From the NCBI GenBank assembly GCA_033675265.1, contig JAUJYZ010001085.1, forward strand, positions 416,001-480,000: a stretch of DNA of 64,000 nucleotides, written 5' to 3'. The stretch is from Actinostola sp. cb2023 (Eukaryota; Cnidaria; Anthozoa; Actiniaria; Actinostolidae). The translations under genes were made by a program, and so were the position numbers. The notes beneath the pieces were generated by a model that worked only from the letters and a program-made list of their open reading frames with translations, ran no database searches and was not told the origin of the DNA. This document shows positions 1-12,282 of the stretch, piece after piece; the stretch's first letter is position 1; each line of letters opens with the position of its first letter.

Positions 1-2
1 TG

Positions 3-185
3 GGAGGATCGATAATAGGATTCATATTTTTTGGTCCAGTGGGTAGCTTTGTGGCAGGCGCCATTGGAGCGATCGTAGGACACTGTGTGGGCATCGTCTT
101 GAGTGCGGGCTATGAAAACAGAAAGCCTATCCGTCTCAAGCTTGTTGAGGCAAAGTCTGCTTTTGTAAGGTGGATAACTCAGTAA
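3..185 (+). CDS. C-terminal end of an unrecognised small-residue-rich membrane protein (partial)
   Basis: An open frame enters at the left window edge and stops with TAA at 183-185, giving 60 residues. The first half is a run of Gly, Ala, Ile, Val and Phe with small residues at regular spacing (GSIIGFIFFGPVGSF, then AGAIGAIVGHCVGI), which looks like one or two membrane-inserted glycine-zipper helices. A short basic tail follows (ENRKPIRLKLVEAK...WITQ). The true start lies outside the window, and I cannot tell whether base 3 is inside an exon or just after an acceptor. I do not recognise the family. The codons read cleanly to the stop with no repeat, so I favour a real terminal exon. Confidence 0.45.
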   Translation, partial: GGSIIGFIFFGPVGSFVAGAIGAIVGHCVGIVLSAGYENRKPIRLKLVEAKSAFVRWITQ

Positions 186-1681
186 TGTTCAGCGCCGGGT
201 TCAGCGCGTGGTTCAGTGTATCGCTCTAACTTGCTGGAATGCTTTAAAGCAGTTCATGCCGAGTAGAAGCCCATCTATCTCCTATGCTAGGCTTAGCGGT
301 CATTTGGAATAGAGTAGAAACACTAAAACCGCACGGCTCGGTAAATACACTACTCATCTCCAGTTTGGGGAATAATTGTTGATTATTACCCATGCAACTA
401 TAAAAGCACACTGAGATATTAAGTTCATATATATATATATCCATATTAAGGTAACTTCTTTTTTATAACGTATTATACATTTGAGCGTGCAGTATACGGC
501 TGCCTATACATCTCGTCAAAATACGGCACGACTCCAGCTAGCCGTACTGCACACTAAAATGTATCACGGTGAATGTATAATAAGTTGTATATCAAGTAGA
601 TAAGTTGATGATGTTATAATAATTATTATTATTATCTAATGGACCTAATGAATTGATTATGCTATTTACGCTGTGTACTCTTTAAACAGGTGCATCTATC
701 AGTAAATGAAATTCCTGAATTCTTGTGTCTGTTGAATATCGTTTAAATGTTATTACTCAAAAGAAAGCAACTACATGGACCTAGGGCTCAGGGAAGGAGA
801 AGAGGTGAAAGCTTATCAATATGCTTTTTAGTTTTATTTTATTTTACCCAAAAAAAAGAAGAAATATGTAAACAATTCCCGAAAAGAAAACAAACAAAAA
901 CAAAACAATAACATTAAAACAAAGAAAGAATGAATGAAAAAAAAAAGTTTCACGGCTGGGACTCGAACCCTGGATCCCCAGGTTCAAAAGAGATCAACGC
1001 CGGTATTTTATCCAAAAAAGGGCCATACACCCAGACATTATGCTGAGTCACCGCATGTTACGTATAGGATGAAGATTTCGGTCCCATCCGCGCTATCCGG
1101 GCTTACACCAATCAGCTTAGTAGTCAAAGAGGGAGGGAACAGTCGGATCCTAGGCCCACTAATATAACTGCCCCACACCACTATAGGCTATCGTGCACAC
1201 TTGTTCATTTGGAGGACAAAGTAACCTAGGCCAATTAGTTCAGACGTCGTGCTAATCATGAGCCGTTCTCATTTAAAACAATAGATAATGAGACAGCTTC
1301 TTTTGAAGTACTCATGGGAGATACTGTTTACCAAGTCTTTCTACCCAAATTCCCTGACATTTTGACAAAATTCGGTCATCTCATTTTGAATGTCACTTGA
1401 ATTTGCTTCACCGCAATGTGCTTGTTTTATTACGTTTTAATATGAAGAATATCGCTGCAAATCGAATGCCCCATGATCCTTCAGGGTCGCACCTTTCACC
1501 CTTTTTGGGAGACTAACATAATTGAAATAGGTGTATACTGGATAAAAAACTGTAATTGAAAGAGAAGTGAAATAAAAATATAAACAGATAAGGAAGCTGT
1601 TCGAGTCAGCCTCGTTCTGGAGACTACCTTGTGATTGGTCGCCGTCAGTCCAAGGCGCCAAGTTTGGGATGAACAACAAAG
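186..1681. other. Intergenic region before SKP2, with a weak palindrome
   Basis: No convincing gene. An imperfect inverted repeat lies at about 465-590 (arms around GTGCAGTATACGGCT and AGCCGTACTGCAC), like the palindromic transposons elsewhere in the window. At 949-965 the minus strand carries a B-box-like GGTTCGAGTCC, but no A box at normal distance, so at most a decayed tRNA-related repeat. The SKP2 promoter should be in the last few hundred bases; I see no clear TATA box. Confidence 0.4.
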
Positions 1682-4600
1682 ATGGCGACCAAAAGTTCTC
1701 GAACGAAGGATCGCCATAAAAGAACAAGAAAACTCGTTGAAGCCAAGAGAAATGAAGAACAGAAACCATGTAATGGCACGCAATACACTTGGTCTTTAAA
1801 TCCGTCAGAAACAGAAGAGGTTTACAGAGATCTCGACGTTGCTTTGTTGCGATGGCCAGACGAAGATATGCGAGACTCGAGTCAAGAATTAACCAGCGAA
1901 GCAACTTCAAATGTAAGTACATTTTAGCTTATTAATCTAATGTGTTATTTCATTACGAGTATACTAAGCTATTAAGAACTTAGTTGGTCTATTTTATAGC
2001 TTTTTTGCAATGTAGAATTTTCCCTCCAAAATTAACTTCTGGCTCAGACTTTCGATCGAGTCTTCCAGACAATTCATGTCGATTTCAGTACACCAATAAC
2101 AGCGTTATTCTAAGCAAATAAAATGCCTGTTGCTACCTTGTAAAGAGCGTGTTTGTTTGTCCTTAGGGCTTCAGACAAAAATTAGTGGCAAATTTTTCAT
2201 CGCGAGGCAAGAAAATCAAGCCATCCCGAACATGTGGAGTTTGCCCGGATCGCCACGATGGGCGTACAAGTTTGGACACCAAAGAAGATTCCAACAAAAT
2301 GCACGGTGAGCAGTGTTGTCATGGAGATGATGACCTTTCTACAATGTCTTCATTAGTTGATTTGAATACTTTTTGTTTTCTTTAGATCCATTTGCAAATC
2401 TATCTGATGAAATCATTTTAGGGATTTTTAAGTTTTTATCTCGACAAACATTATCAATCTGTGCGCAGGTCTGTAAAGACTGGCATGTACTGGCGTAAGT
2501 ATAACATGAATGACGTCAACTGTAATTATAATTATTCTTATGATGACGATAAATAACTGGAATCAACATGACTCAGTTTCACAGCTATGATGATGAGGAG
2601 GAGGAGGGGGGGCAAGGTGATGACTTTATATTATCACCACAGTGTGTTGGGTGATACATGTAGTTTACTGTATTTGTGATGATGATGATTATTATATTAT
2701 GATGAAGATGAGAGTCGAGGTGATGATAATAATGGCAATAAGCATGTATTAATCTAATAATTGTTTTTGCAACAGTTATGATGAAAGCTTATGGAAAAGT
2801 GTTGACATGACTAAAACTAAGCTTAGTCCTGGCGTACTTGGCACAGTATTACTACGTGGAACAAGAGTATTGAGATTGTTGTCATCTAAAGTAAGCATTG
2901 CATCTCAAATCATTTGATAAGATTTATTTCTAACTGGTCTTTTTATTTCAGGTTTGTTCTCCCATTTTTGATGAAAGTTTTTCCACTTTTCCCGACATCG
3001 TTCCTGTTTCACACCAAGCAAGTGATTCTCTTCTCAAACTTTCTCACCTTGATGCAACCCTGTGTGCATTTCAAGAAAACAGTTTACTCTGCTTATTAAT
3101 GGTAATATTGACTTTGTGACCAGACACCCAGTTAGAGTCTCAATACACTAATTAACAAATAGAACAGCTTCAACCGTGTTCCGTTCAGTAATAATAATTT
3201 TATAATCATTTAATATTTATGTTGCGCGTGTTACATAGGAAGATGCTCAAGATATCACACTAATTACAATAACAATATACTAGTTACTAAATATTACACT
3301 ACTGACTGCAATATATCATATAATAAATCTAATTATAAAATAACTATGATATATAACGCATGCTCTGATTGGCCAAAGGATGCGTATTCCGCGTGCTATG
3401 AGAGCACACAGCACGCACGCTCGTTTTAAAAATAACACTGTAAAGCACACACAAAGTGACAAGAGTGCTCTCAGTGTGCTCTCGGCACTTCCTAAGTGCT
3501 TTATTACTGAACAGAGCACAGTTGAAGCTGTTCTATTTGCTTTATTAAATAGAAACTATGGATTTTTGATCCAAAAAGAACAAGAATGGTGAAAATATGG
3601 CAAGAAATTTGAGGATTCTTTTGCATTTTTGAATAAAATTTTAGCAAGTGAAGTGCATGCGCTCAATGGCGTAACTGGCATTAGTAGTGCGCTCGGTTTG
3701 TTTTCTTCAGAATTTTGATCTTTTTGAAAAATTGCATCATCAAACCATTCTCTGATAAAGCACAGTTTTCAGCCAATCAGAGCGCGCGTATTGACATGAC
3801 TATATAATAATCCAAAATAGAGTTGCATGTGTCTATATATAATATCAAATTGATTTAGGTTGTTGTTGTTGTTGTATTGGCAGCACTCAAGAAGACTGAG
3901 ATGTATTAGCTTGGATTCTTGCTCTCTTTCTCTTAGCATTCTTAGGTGAGTTCTCATGTTCATCAGCATTTTTGTGACTTTAACAAATAAAATATCAAAT
4001 TTAAAAAAATCACTTTTTTAATGTGTCAATCTATTTAGCAGGGGACACGACTCTCACACTCACTTCTTACTGTACACCCAACATTCATCTCTGCACTAGT
4101 TCGTTTTTATTGAGGGCGTAAAACTAGAATACCCGAAGAAAATCCCTCGAAGCAAGGGAGAGAATGAACTAAGTGCCCAGTCCAGGAGTTGAACCAGCGA
4201 GCTTGGCATAACCACTCGGCCACCCAAGTTTCCCTTAAAGTACCTATGAAGCGAAAAAACAGACCCCGTTTTTATTTGCTACTATGAAAGTTTACTATTT
4301 GCTTGTTTACATGGCGTTAATAAAAAGTGAATTGAGCTTCAGGAACATTTTTTATTTTGCACACGAAGTTGGGCATTTTGGGTTTAAAAGTGCGACAATT
4401 CCCGCTCGGTCAAACTATAGAAATGTGATGTCATAAGTTGTGCAAACAAAGGCATACACAACTTATGACGTCACCGAGCCATTGTCAAGGGCCCAGTCTC
4501 TTGTTGCACATTTTGGTTGAAAATGATAATTTTCGAACCGCAAAAAGAAAATGTTTGCACGCTCAAAGTCGATGTTTAAATACAGCAAATGTTCAGAGAA

Positions 4601-7600
4601 AGACCATACAACAATAATGTACAATAAAACAAGGATCGACATTTTCGTTTCATAGGCACTTTAATACATAAACAAACAAAAACAACAACACAGAGTTCCT
4701 GGTGTGTGTGGTCTGACAGTAATTGGCTAATGCTGTTGTGACGAACCTGCCATAACCACAGCAAAGCTAATAACATTAATTAAATTAAAACTATTTCATA
4801 ACATAAATGCCTAATATCAATACAAGGTGTGTACATGTATTTTGCAGAGCAATTGGTGAATGTGAAGCTGTTGAAGTGTTAAATCTAGCAATGTGTACTG
4901 GCATAACTGTGCAGGGGATTAAGGCACTAGTTAATGGCTGTAAAAGGTAAGGCTTTTGTCTAGCGACATGGTTTGTCTAGTGACATGGTTTGTCTAGCGA
5001 CATGGTTTGTCTAGCGACATGGTTCGTCTAGTGACATGGTTTGTCTAGTGACATGGTTTGTCTAGCGACATGGTTTGTCTAGCGACATGGTTTGTCTAGT
5101 GACATGGTTCGTCTAGTGACATGGTTTGTCTAGCAACATGGTTTGTCTAGCAACATGGATTGTCTAGTGACATGGTTTGTCTAGCGACATGGTTTGTCTA
5201 GCGACATGGTTTGTCTAGCGACATGGTTTGTCTAGCGACATGGTTTGTCTAGCGACATGGTTTGTCTAGTGATGGTTTGTCTAGCGACATGGTTTGTCTA
5301 GCGACATGGTTTGTTTAGCGACATGGTTTGTCTAGCGACATGGTTTGTCTAGCGACATGGTTTGTCTAGCGACATGGTTTGTCTAGTGATGGTTTGTCTA
5401 GCGACATGGTTTGTCTAGCGACATGGTTTGTCTAGCGACATAGTTTGTCTAGTGACATGGTTTGTCTAGCGATATGATGTAGCATTTCATAAATGTTTTA
5501 TTTTTACTTGTAGATTAAAGGAATTGAATTTAGCCTGGACACATCTCAGCAAGGAATCAATACTTCAGGTTATTTGGTGACCTATTGTTAGTGACCAGGG
5601 GTTTCAATAGAAGCCGGTTACCGCTGGAGCTCCGGCGTCTACTTGCAGTGCCTCCGACAGCTACTTTGGTCAGTGTATGATCGTACAGATCAAAAAAAAT
5701 CATTGAGTATATGGCTACTTTGAGCATCTCATACAGCTACCTTAAAAATTAATGAAACCCCTGAGTGATAGTACAATGTATGTATATTGGTGCTAGTGAT
5801 GATGATAGTGATGATGATGGTAGTGGTGGTTGTGTTGTAATGGTGGTAGTAGTGATAATATAATGTGGTAGTAGTGTTACCAGTATTGGGTTGTGATGAA
5901 TCACAGTAAGTCTATTTTCATTACTAGGTTATACAAAACTTACCCAACCTGACACATTTAAACTTGAGTGGATGCCGCGAGTGGCTGACAGATGAAGGTA
6001 CAGTACACTACAAATGTACATGTTGGTTGACCAGTGTTGCATGCAGTGCCTATGCACAGTGTACATGTAGTTACAGTTGTTTAAATGGTTTGTTTTTGTA
6101 ACTATAGTTGTACTTCAGTTGGTTGAGCATTGTCACAATCTCACGCATTTGGACTTGAGGTTTGTACTACATTTTATTATATATATATATGGGGGGGGGG
6201 GGGGGGGGGGGGGAGATATCCTCCATAGGGTTAACCTCTGGTATCTCCTTTCATTGTATTAATGTATTTTTAAAAATTAATGAATAAAGTATTATTAAAT
6301 AAATTACATGTATCATCATTTGTGTTATAAATAAATCATGCAATGATGTAAAACTATGGTAATCATTTGTGTCACTTGTTCTAGTGATGGGGTTCAGATA
6401 ACAGCAGAATCGTTGGTTGCTATTTCAAAGAAACTATCCCTACAACACCTGTCAATCAGTAGATGCTACAGTATTCAGCCACAGGCTTTCAGGTAACACA
6501 ACAGTCACAAATTAGAATTTCTTGATACTCATAGGTTATTAAATATCTACTTCCCCTGCATTACACAGCCTACTTAGCTGGTAGAGCATTGACACACAGC
6601 TATTCCTGGCCTACTCAGCTGGTAGAGCATTGACACACAGCTATTCCTGGCCTACTCAGCTGCTAGAGCATTGACACACAGATATTCCTGGCCTACTCAG
6701 CTGCTAGAGCATTGACACACAGCTATTGCTGGCCTACTCAGCTGGTAGAGCATTGACACACAGATATTCCTGGCCTACTCAGCTGCTAGAGCATTGACAC
6801 ACAGATATTCCTGGCCTACTCAGCTGGTAGAGCATTGACACACAGCTATTCCTGGCCTACTTAGCTGGTAGAGCATTGACACACAGATATTCCTGGCCTA
6901 CTTAGCTGCTAGAGCATTGACACACAGCTATTCCTGGCCTACTCAGCTGGTAGAGCATTGACACACAGCTATTCCTGGCCTACTCAGCTGCTAGAGCATT
7001 GACACACAGCTATTCCTGGCCTACTTAGCTGGTAGAGCATTGACACACAGATATTCCTGGCTTACTTAGCTGGTAGAGCATTGACACACGGCTATTCCTG
7101 GCCTACTCAGCTGGTAGAGCATTGACATACAGATATTCCTGGCCTACTTAGCTGGTAGAGCATTGACACACAGCTATTCCTGGCCTACTCAGCTGGTAGA
7201 GAATTGAAACACAGCTATTCCTGGCCTACTTAGCTGGTAGAGCATTGAAACACAGCTATTCCTGGCCTACTTAGCTGGTAGAGCATTGACACACAGCTAT
7301 TCCTGGCCTACTTAGCTGGTAGAGCATTGACACACCGCTATTCCTGGCCTACTTAGCTGCTAGAGCATTGACACACAGCTATTCCTGGCCTACTCAGCTG
7401 GTAGAGCATTGACACACAGCTATTCCTGGCCTACTTAGCTGGTAGAGCATTGACACACAGCTATTCCTGGCCTACTCAGCTGCTAGAGCATTGACACACA
7501 GCTATTGCTGGCCTACTCAGCTGGTAGAGCATTGACACACAGATATTCCTGGCCTACTCAGCTGCTAGAGCATTGACACACAGCTATTGCTGGCCTACTC

Positions 7601-8887
7601 AGCTGGTAGAGCATTGACACACAGATATTCCTGGCCTACTCAGCTGCTAGAGCATTGACACACAGATATTCCTGGCCTACTCAGCTGGTAGAGCATTGAC
7701 ACACAGCTATTCCTGGCCTACTTAGCTGGTAGAGCATTGACACACAGATATTCCTGGCCTACTTAGCTGCTAGAGCATTGACACACAGCTATTCCTGGCC
7801 TACTCAGCTGGTAGAGCATTGACACACAGCTATTCCTGGCCTACTCAGCTGCTAGAGCATTGACACACAGCTATTCCTGGCCTACTTAGCTGGTAGAGCA
7901 TTGACACACAGATATTCCTGGCTTACTTAGCTGGTAGAGCATTGACACACGGCTATTCCTGGCCTACTCAGCTGGTAGAGCATTGACATACAGATATTCC
8001 TGGCCTACTTAGCTGGTAGAGCATTGACACACAGCTATTCCTGGCCTACTCAGCTGGTAGAGAATTGAAACACAGCTATTCCTGGCCTACTTAGCTGGTA
8101 GAGCATTGAAACACAGCTATTCCTGGCCTACTTAGCTGGTAGAGCATTGACACACAGCTATTCCTGGCCTACTTAGCTGGTAGAGCATTGACACACCGCT
8201 ATTCCTGGCCTACTTAGCTGCTAGAGCATTGACACACAGCTATTCCTGGCCTACTCAGCTGGTAGAGCATTGACACACAGCTATTCCTGGCCTACTTAGC
8301 TGGTAGAGCATTGACACACAGCTATTCCTGGCCTACTCAGCTGGTAGAGCATTGACACACAGCTATTCCTGGCCTACTCAGCTGGTAGAGCATTGAAACA
8401 CAGCTATTCCTGGCCTACTCAGCTGGTAGAGCATTGACACACAGCTATTCCTGGCCTACTCAGCTGGTAGAGCATTGACACACAGCTATTCCTGGCCTAC
8501 TCAGCTGTTAGAGCATTGACACAGCTATTCCTGGCCTACTTAGCTGGTAGGGTATTGGTGATCAATTCAGGTCTTGGGTTCGAATCCCATTGTGTTCACA
8601 AAGTTTTTCTCTTTCTGTATGTATGGGTAATCCATAGCAGACTCTATCTGTCTTATTCTTAGTATTTCTTGTTTGATGTCTGGTTCCTTTGTCCTTTCAG
8701 GGTGTGGGCCAACATGAAATCATTGATAAAACTAGATATCTATGGACTTCTAAGCGCTGATGGAGTAACGTTACTGAAGACCGAACTTCCAAACATTAAG
8801 CTTAATAGTTCATTATTCTCCACCATAGCGAGACCTGTTGGTTATAAGTATCATGGAACGATATGGGGAGTAAGATGTGACAAGTAG
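1682..8887 (+). CDS. SKP2: S-phase kinase-associated protein 2-like F-box/LRR protein
   Basis: Twelve exons give a continuous 458-residue frame with matching phases: 1682-1912, 2167-2305, 2386-2494, 2776-2890, 2952-3101, 3884-3945, 4848-4946, 5514-5568, 5928-5997, 6108-6159, 6385-6492, 8701-8887. All introns are GT-AG. Exon 3 encodes the F-box (DPFANLSDEIILGIFKFLS, about residues 124-160), which in this family binds SKP1 in an SCF ubiquitin ligase. Exons 4-12 are leucine-rich repeats (for example LTHLNLSGC and LQHLSISRCYS). The last exon carries the SKP2-type tail with STIARP and IWGVRC, the best evidence for the assignment over other FBXL proteins. The known family role is to recruit cell-cycle substrates such as CDK inhibitors for ubiquitination. 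The N-terminal 120 residues are basic and poorly conserved. Introns 7 and 11 are filled by minisatellites. I see no frameshift. Confidence 0.9.
3155..3548. mobile_element. Palindromic element in SKP2 intron 5
   Basis: Inverted copies of AAATAGAACAGCTTCAAC occur near 3155 (plus) and 3545 (minus), each followed by a CTGTTCAGTAATAA-like stretch. A similar decayed sequence (cttctcaa, gttcagt, agtgctct) lies at about 21290-21420. This fits a non-autonomous DNA transposon, family unknown. Confidence 0.5.
4080..4230 (-). mobile_element. tRNA-derived SINE (SKP2 intron 6)
   Basis: On the minus strand, TGGCCGAGTGG (4212-4222) is an A-box and GGTTCAACTCC (4185-4195) a B-box of the Leu/Ser tRNA type, spaced far too closely for a functional tRNA. 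This is the head of a SINE transcribed toward lower coordinates. Its 3' end is not defined. Confidence 0.6.
4235..4664. mobile_element. 430-bp MITE, TTAA family, copy 1
   Basis: The ends are inverted (TTAAAGTACCTATGAAGCGA and the complement of TCGTTTCATAGGCACTTTAA). A second near-identical copy of the same length lies at 15081-15510. Both are flanked by or include TTAA, so the target site is probably TTAA or TA. No open frame; non-autonomous. Confidence 0.8.
4953..5478. repeat. 17-bp minisatellite in SKP2 intron 7
   Basis: About 31 tandem copies of GTTTGTCTAGCGACATG, varying mainly at CGACATG/TGACATG, with one or two shortened units. The array starts a few bases after the exon 7 donor and ends about 35 bases before the exon 8 acceptor, so it is nearly the whole intron. 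Confidence 0.95.
6189..6213. repeat. Poly-G tract in SKP2 intron 10
   Basis: A nearly pure G run shortly after the exon 10 donor, capable of G-quadruplex formation in the transcript. Its length is likely to be uncertain in any assembly. Confidence 0.8.
6555..8540 (+). repeat. 41-bp satellite made from the 5' part of a tRNA-derived SINE (SKP2 intron 11)
   Basis: About 48 tandem 41-bp units. Each contains TTAGCTGGTAGAGCA (or CAGCTGCTAGAGCA), which is a tRNA A-box region, followed by TTGACACACAGCTATTCC. Rare variants recur exactly 861 bp apart: cacacgg at 7085 and 7946, and cacaccg at 7331 and 8192. That equals 21 units, so a block of 21 units has been duplicated as a higher-order repeat. The array ends in a complete SINE head (next entry). 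Confidence 0.9.
8530..8645 (+). mobile_element. SINE head at the 3' end of the 41-bp array
   Basis: The last unit continues as TTAGCTGGTAGGGTATTGG and, at normal tRNA spacing, GGTTCGAATCC (8578-8588), so the A- and B-boxes are together. The B-box appears only here, once, which shows the array arose from the A-box part of this element. Confidence 0.75.
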
Positions 8888-8975
8888 TGACATATTATAG
8901 AAATAATAATGATATAGATGTATTCCATTTAAGGACATGTTCCGCAATTCAAAATGTCCTGTGACCTTTTGCGGG

Positions 8976-10392
8976 TCACCAAACACATAGGCTTGACCCT
9001 GACAGCAATACATCGACTTGACCCTGACAGCAATACATAGGCTTGACCCTGACAGCAATATATAGGCTTGACCCTGACAGCAATACATAAGCTTGACCCT
9101 GACAGCAATACATAGACTTGACCCTGACAGCAATACATAAGCTTGACCCTGACAGCAATACATAGGCTTGACCCTGACAGCAATATATAGGCTTCACCCT
9201 GACAGCAATACATAAGCTTGACCCTGACAGCAATACATAGGCTTGACCCTGACAGCAATACATAGGCTTGACCCTAACAGCAATACATAGGCTTGACCCT
9301 GACAGCAATACATAGGCTTGACCCTGACAGCAATACATAGGCTTGACCCTGACAGCAATACATAGGCTTGACCCTGACAGCAATATATAGGCTTGACCCT
9401 GACAGCAATACATAGGCTTGACCCTGACAGCAATACATAGGCTTGACCCTGACAGCAATACATACAATGTAGGCTTGACCCTGACAGCAATACATAGGCT
9501 TGACCCTGACAGCAATATATAGGCTTGACCCTGACAGCAATACATAGGCTTGACCCTGACAGCAATACATAGGCTTGACCCTGACAGCAATACATAAGCT
9601 TGACCCTGACAGCAATACATAGGCTTGACCCTGACAGCAATACATAGGCTTGACCCTGACAGCAATACATAGACAGCAATACATAGGCTTGACCCTGACA
9701 GCAATACATAGGCTTGACCCTGACGGCAATACATAGGCTTGACCCTGACAGCAATACATAGACTTGACCCTGACAGCAATACATAGGCTTGACCCTGACA
9801 GCAATACATAGGCTTGACCCTGACAGCAATACATAGGCTTGACCCTGACAGCAATACATAGGCTTGACCCTGACAGCAATACATAGGCTTGACCCTGACA
9901 GCAATACATAGGCAATACATAGGCTTGACCCTGACAGCAATACATAGGCTTGACCCTGACAGCACTACATAGGCTTGACAGCTGACACAGCAATACATAG
10001 GCTTGACCCTGACAGCAATACATAGGCTTGACCCTGACAGCAATACATAGGCTTGACCCTGACAGCAATACATAGGCTTGACCCTGACAGCAATACATAG
10101 GCTTGACCCTGACAGCAATACATAGGCTTGACCCTGACAGCAATACATAGGCTTGACCCTGACAGCAATACATAGGCTTGACCCTGACACCCTGACAGCA
10201 ATACATAGACTTGACCCTGACAGCAATACATAGGCTTGACCCTGACAGCAATACATAGGCTTGACCCTGACAGCAATACATAGGCTTGACCCTGACCAGC
10301 AATACATAGGCTTGACCCTAACAGCAATACATAGGCTTGACCCTGACGGCAATACATAGGCTTGACCCTGACAGCAATACATAGGCTTGACA
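8976..10392. repeat. 25-bp minisatellite downstream of SKP2
   Basis: About 56 units of 25 bp containing AATACATAGGCTTGACCCTG. The unit has no stop codon in any minus-strand frame, so long minus-strand frames of Met-Tyr-Cys-Cys-Gln-Gly-Gln type run through it. Because 25 is not a multiple of 3, all three frames give the same 25-residue repeat. I do not call these genes. The array begins about 90 bases after the SKP2 stop. AATAAA occurs at 10451-10456. Confidence 0.95.
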
Positions 10393-10626
10393 TCTCAAAG
10401 CAACTTGAGAAGTAGTGATTTTTTATTGAGGCAGGTCCAGTGCTTCCAAGAATAAAAGAAATGATTGTGTACATATAAGTTTAAAACCAGACATTTGGTA
10501 AAGAACAACATTCATTTTAGAGTAGTTTTATAATTATTTTTATTGAACAAATTTTTGGAATGAAATAAAATTCATATTTGTAAACAATTTTATCCACATT
10601 GTTTTCTATCGCGCAAATGTAAACAT

Positions 10627-12282
10627 TAAGTGGTTGGTAAGGTGTCAGGAAGTGGTTGGCAAGGTGTCAGTAAGTGATTGGTGAGGTGTCAGTAAGTGGT
10701 TGGTAAGGTGTCAGGAAGTGATTGGTATGGTGTCAGTAAGTGGTTGGTAGGTGTCAGTAAGTGGTTGGTAAGGTACAATGTATCAGTAAGCGGTTGGTAA
10801 GGTATCAGTAAGTGGTTGGTAAGGTGTTAGTAAGTGGTTGGTAAGGTGTCAGGAAGTGGTTGGTAAGGTGGTTGGTAAGGTGGTTGGTAAGGTATCAGTA
10901 AGTGGTTGGTAAGGTGTCAGGAAGTGGTTGATAAGGTGTCAGGAAGTGGTTGGTAAGGTGTCAGGAAGTGGTTGGTAAGGTGTCAGGAAGTGGTTGGTAA
11001 GGTGTCAGGAAGTGGTTGGTAATGGTAAGGTGTCAGGAAGTGGTTGGTAAAAGTGTCAGGAAGTGGTGGTGGTAAGGTGTCAGGAAGTGGTTGGTAAGGT
11101 GTCAGGAAGTGGTTGGTAAGGTGTCAGGAAGTGGTTGGTAAGGTGTCAGTAAGTGGTTGGTAGGTGTCAGGAAGTGGTTGGTAAGGTGTCAGGAAGTGGT
11201 TTGGTAAGGTGTCACGAAGTGGTTGGCAAGGTGTCAGGAAAGTGGTTGGTAAAGTGTCAGGAAGTGGTTGGTAAGGTGTCAGTAAGTGGTTGGCAAGGTG
11301 TCAGTAAGTGGTTGGTAAGGTGTCAGTAAGTGGTTGGTAGGTGTCAGTAAGTGGTTGGTAAGGCGTCAGGAAGTGGTTGGTAAGGTGTCAGTAAGTGGTT
11401 GGCAAGGTGTCAGTAAGTGGTTGGTAAGGTGTCAGGAAGTGGTTGATAAGGTGTCAGTAAGTGGTTGGTAGGTGTCAGTAAGTGGTTGGTTGGTAAGGCG
11501 TCAGGAAGTGGTTGGTAAGGTGTCAGTAAGTGGTTGGCAAGGTGTCAGGAAGTGGTTGATAAGGTGTCAGGAAGTGGTTGGTAAGGTGTCAGGAAGTGGT
11601 GGTGTTGTAAAGTGTCAGGAAGTGGTTGGTAAGGTGTCAGGAAGTGGTTGGTAAGGTGTCAGGAAGTGGTTGGTAAGGTGTCAGTAAGTGGTTGGTATGG
11701 TGTCAGTAAGTGGTTGGTAGGTGTCAGTAAGTGGTTGGTAAGGCGTCAGGAAGTGGTTGGTAAGGTGTCAGTAAGTGGTTGGCAAGGTGTCAGTAAGTGG
11801 TTGGTAAGGTGTCAGGAAGTGGTTGATAAGGTGTCAGTAAGTGGTTGGTAGGTGTCAGTAAGTGGTTGGTAAGGCGTCAGGAAGTGGTTGGTAAGGTGTC
11901 AGTAAGTGGTTGGCAAGGTGTCAGGAAGTGGTTGATAAGGTGTCAGGAAGTGGTTGGTAAGGTGTCAGGAAGTGGTTGGTAAAGTGTCAGGAAGTGGTAA
12001 GGTGGTAAGGTGTCAGGAAGTGGTTGGTAAGGTGTCAGGAAGTGGTTGGTAAGGTGTCAGTAAGTGGTTGGTATGGTGTCAGTAAGTGGTTGGTAGGTGT
12101 CAGTAAGTGGTTGGTAAGGTGTCAGGAAGTGGTTGGCAAGGTGTCAGGAAGTGGTTGGTAAGGTGTCAGGAAGTGGTTGGTAAGGTGTCAGGAAGTGGTT
12201 GGTAAGGTGTCAGGAAGTGGTTGGTAAAGTGTCAGGAAGTGGTTGGTAAGGTGTCAGGAAGTGGTTGGTAAGGTGTCAGTAG
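10627..12282. repeat. 22-bp minisatellite
   Basis: About 75 units of GTGTCAGGAAGTGGTTGG plus TAAG, with many one-base length variants (GGTAGG, GGCAAGG, GGTATGG). Blocks of about 10-15 units recur in the same order, for example around 11330-11500 and 11690-11900, so larger segments were duplicated inside the array. Confidence 0.95.

Noticed and set aside
934..1167. 77-codon frame beginning with a Lys run
   Set aside because: It overlaps a tRNA-like/low-complexity stretch and shows no protein motif or splice context.
8540..8600. Functional tRNA gene at the end of the 41-bp array
   Set aside because: A- and B-boxes are present, but no anticodon stem-loop or acceptor pairing could be formed; it is a SINE head.
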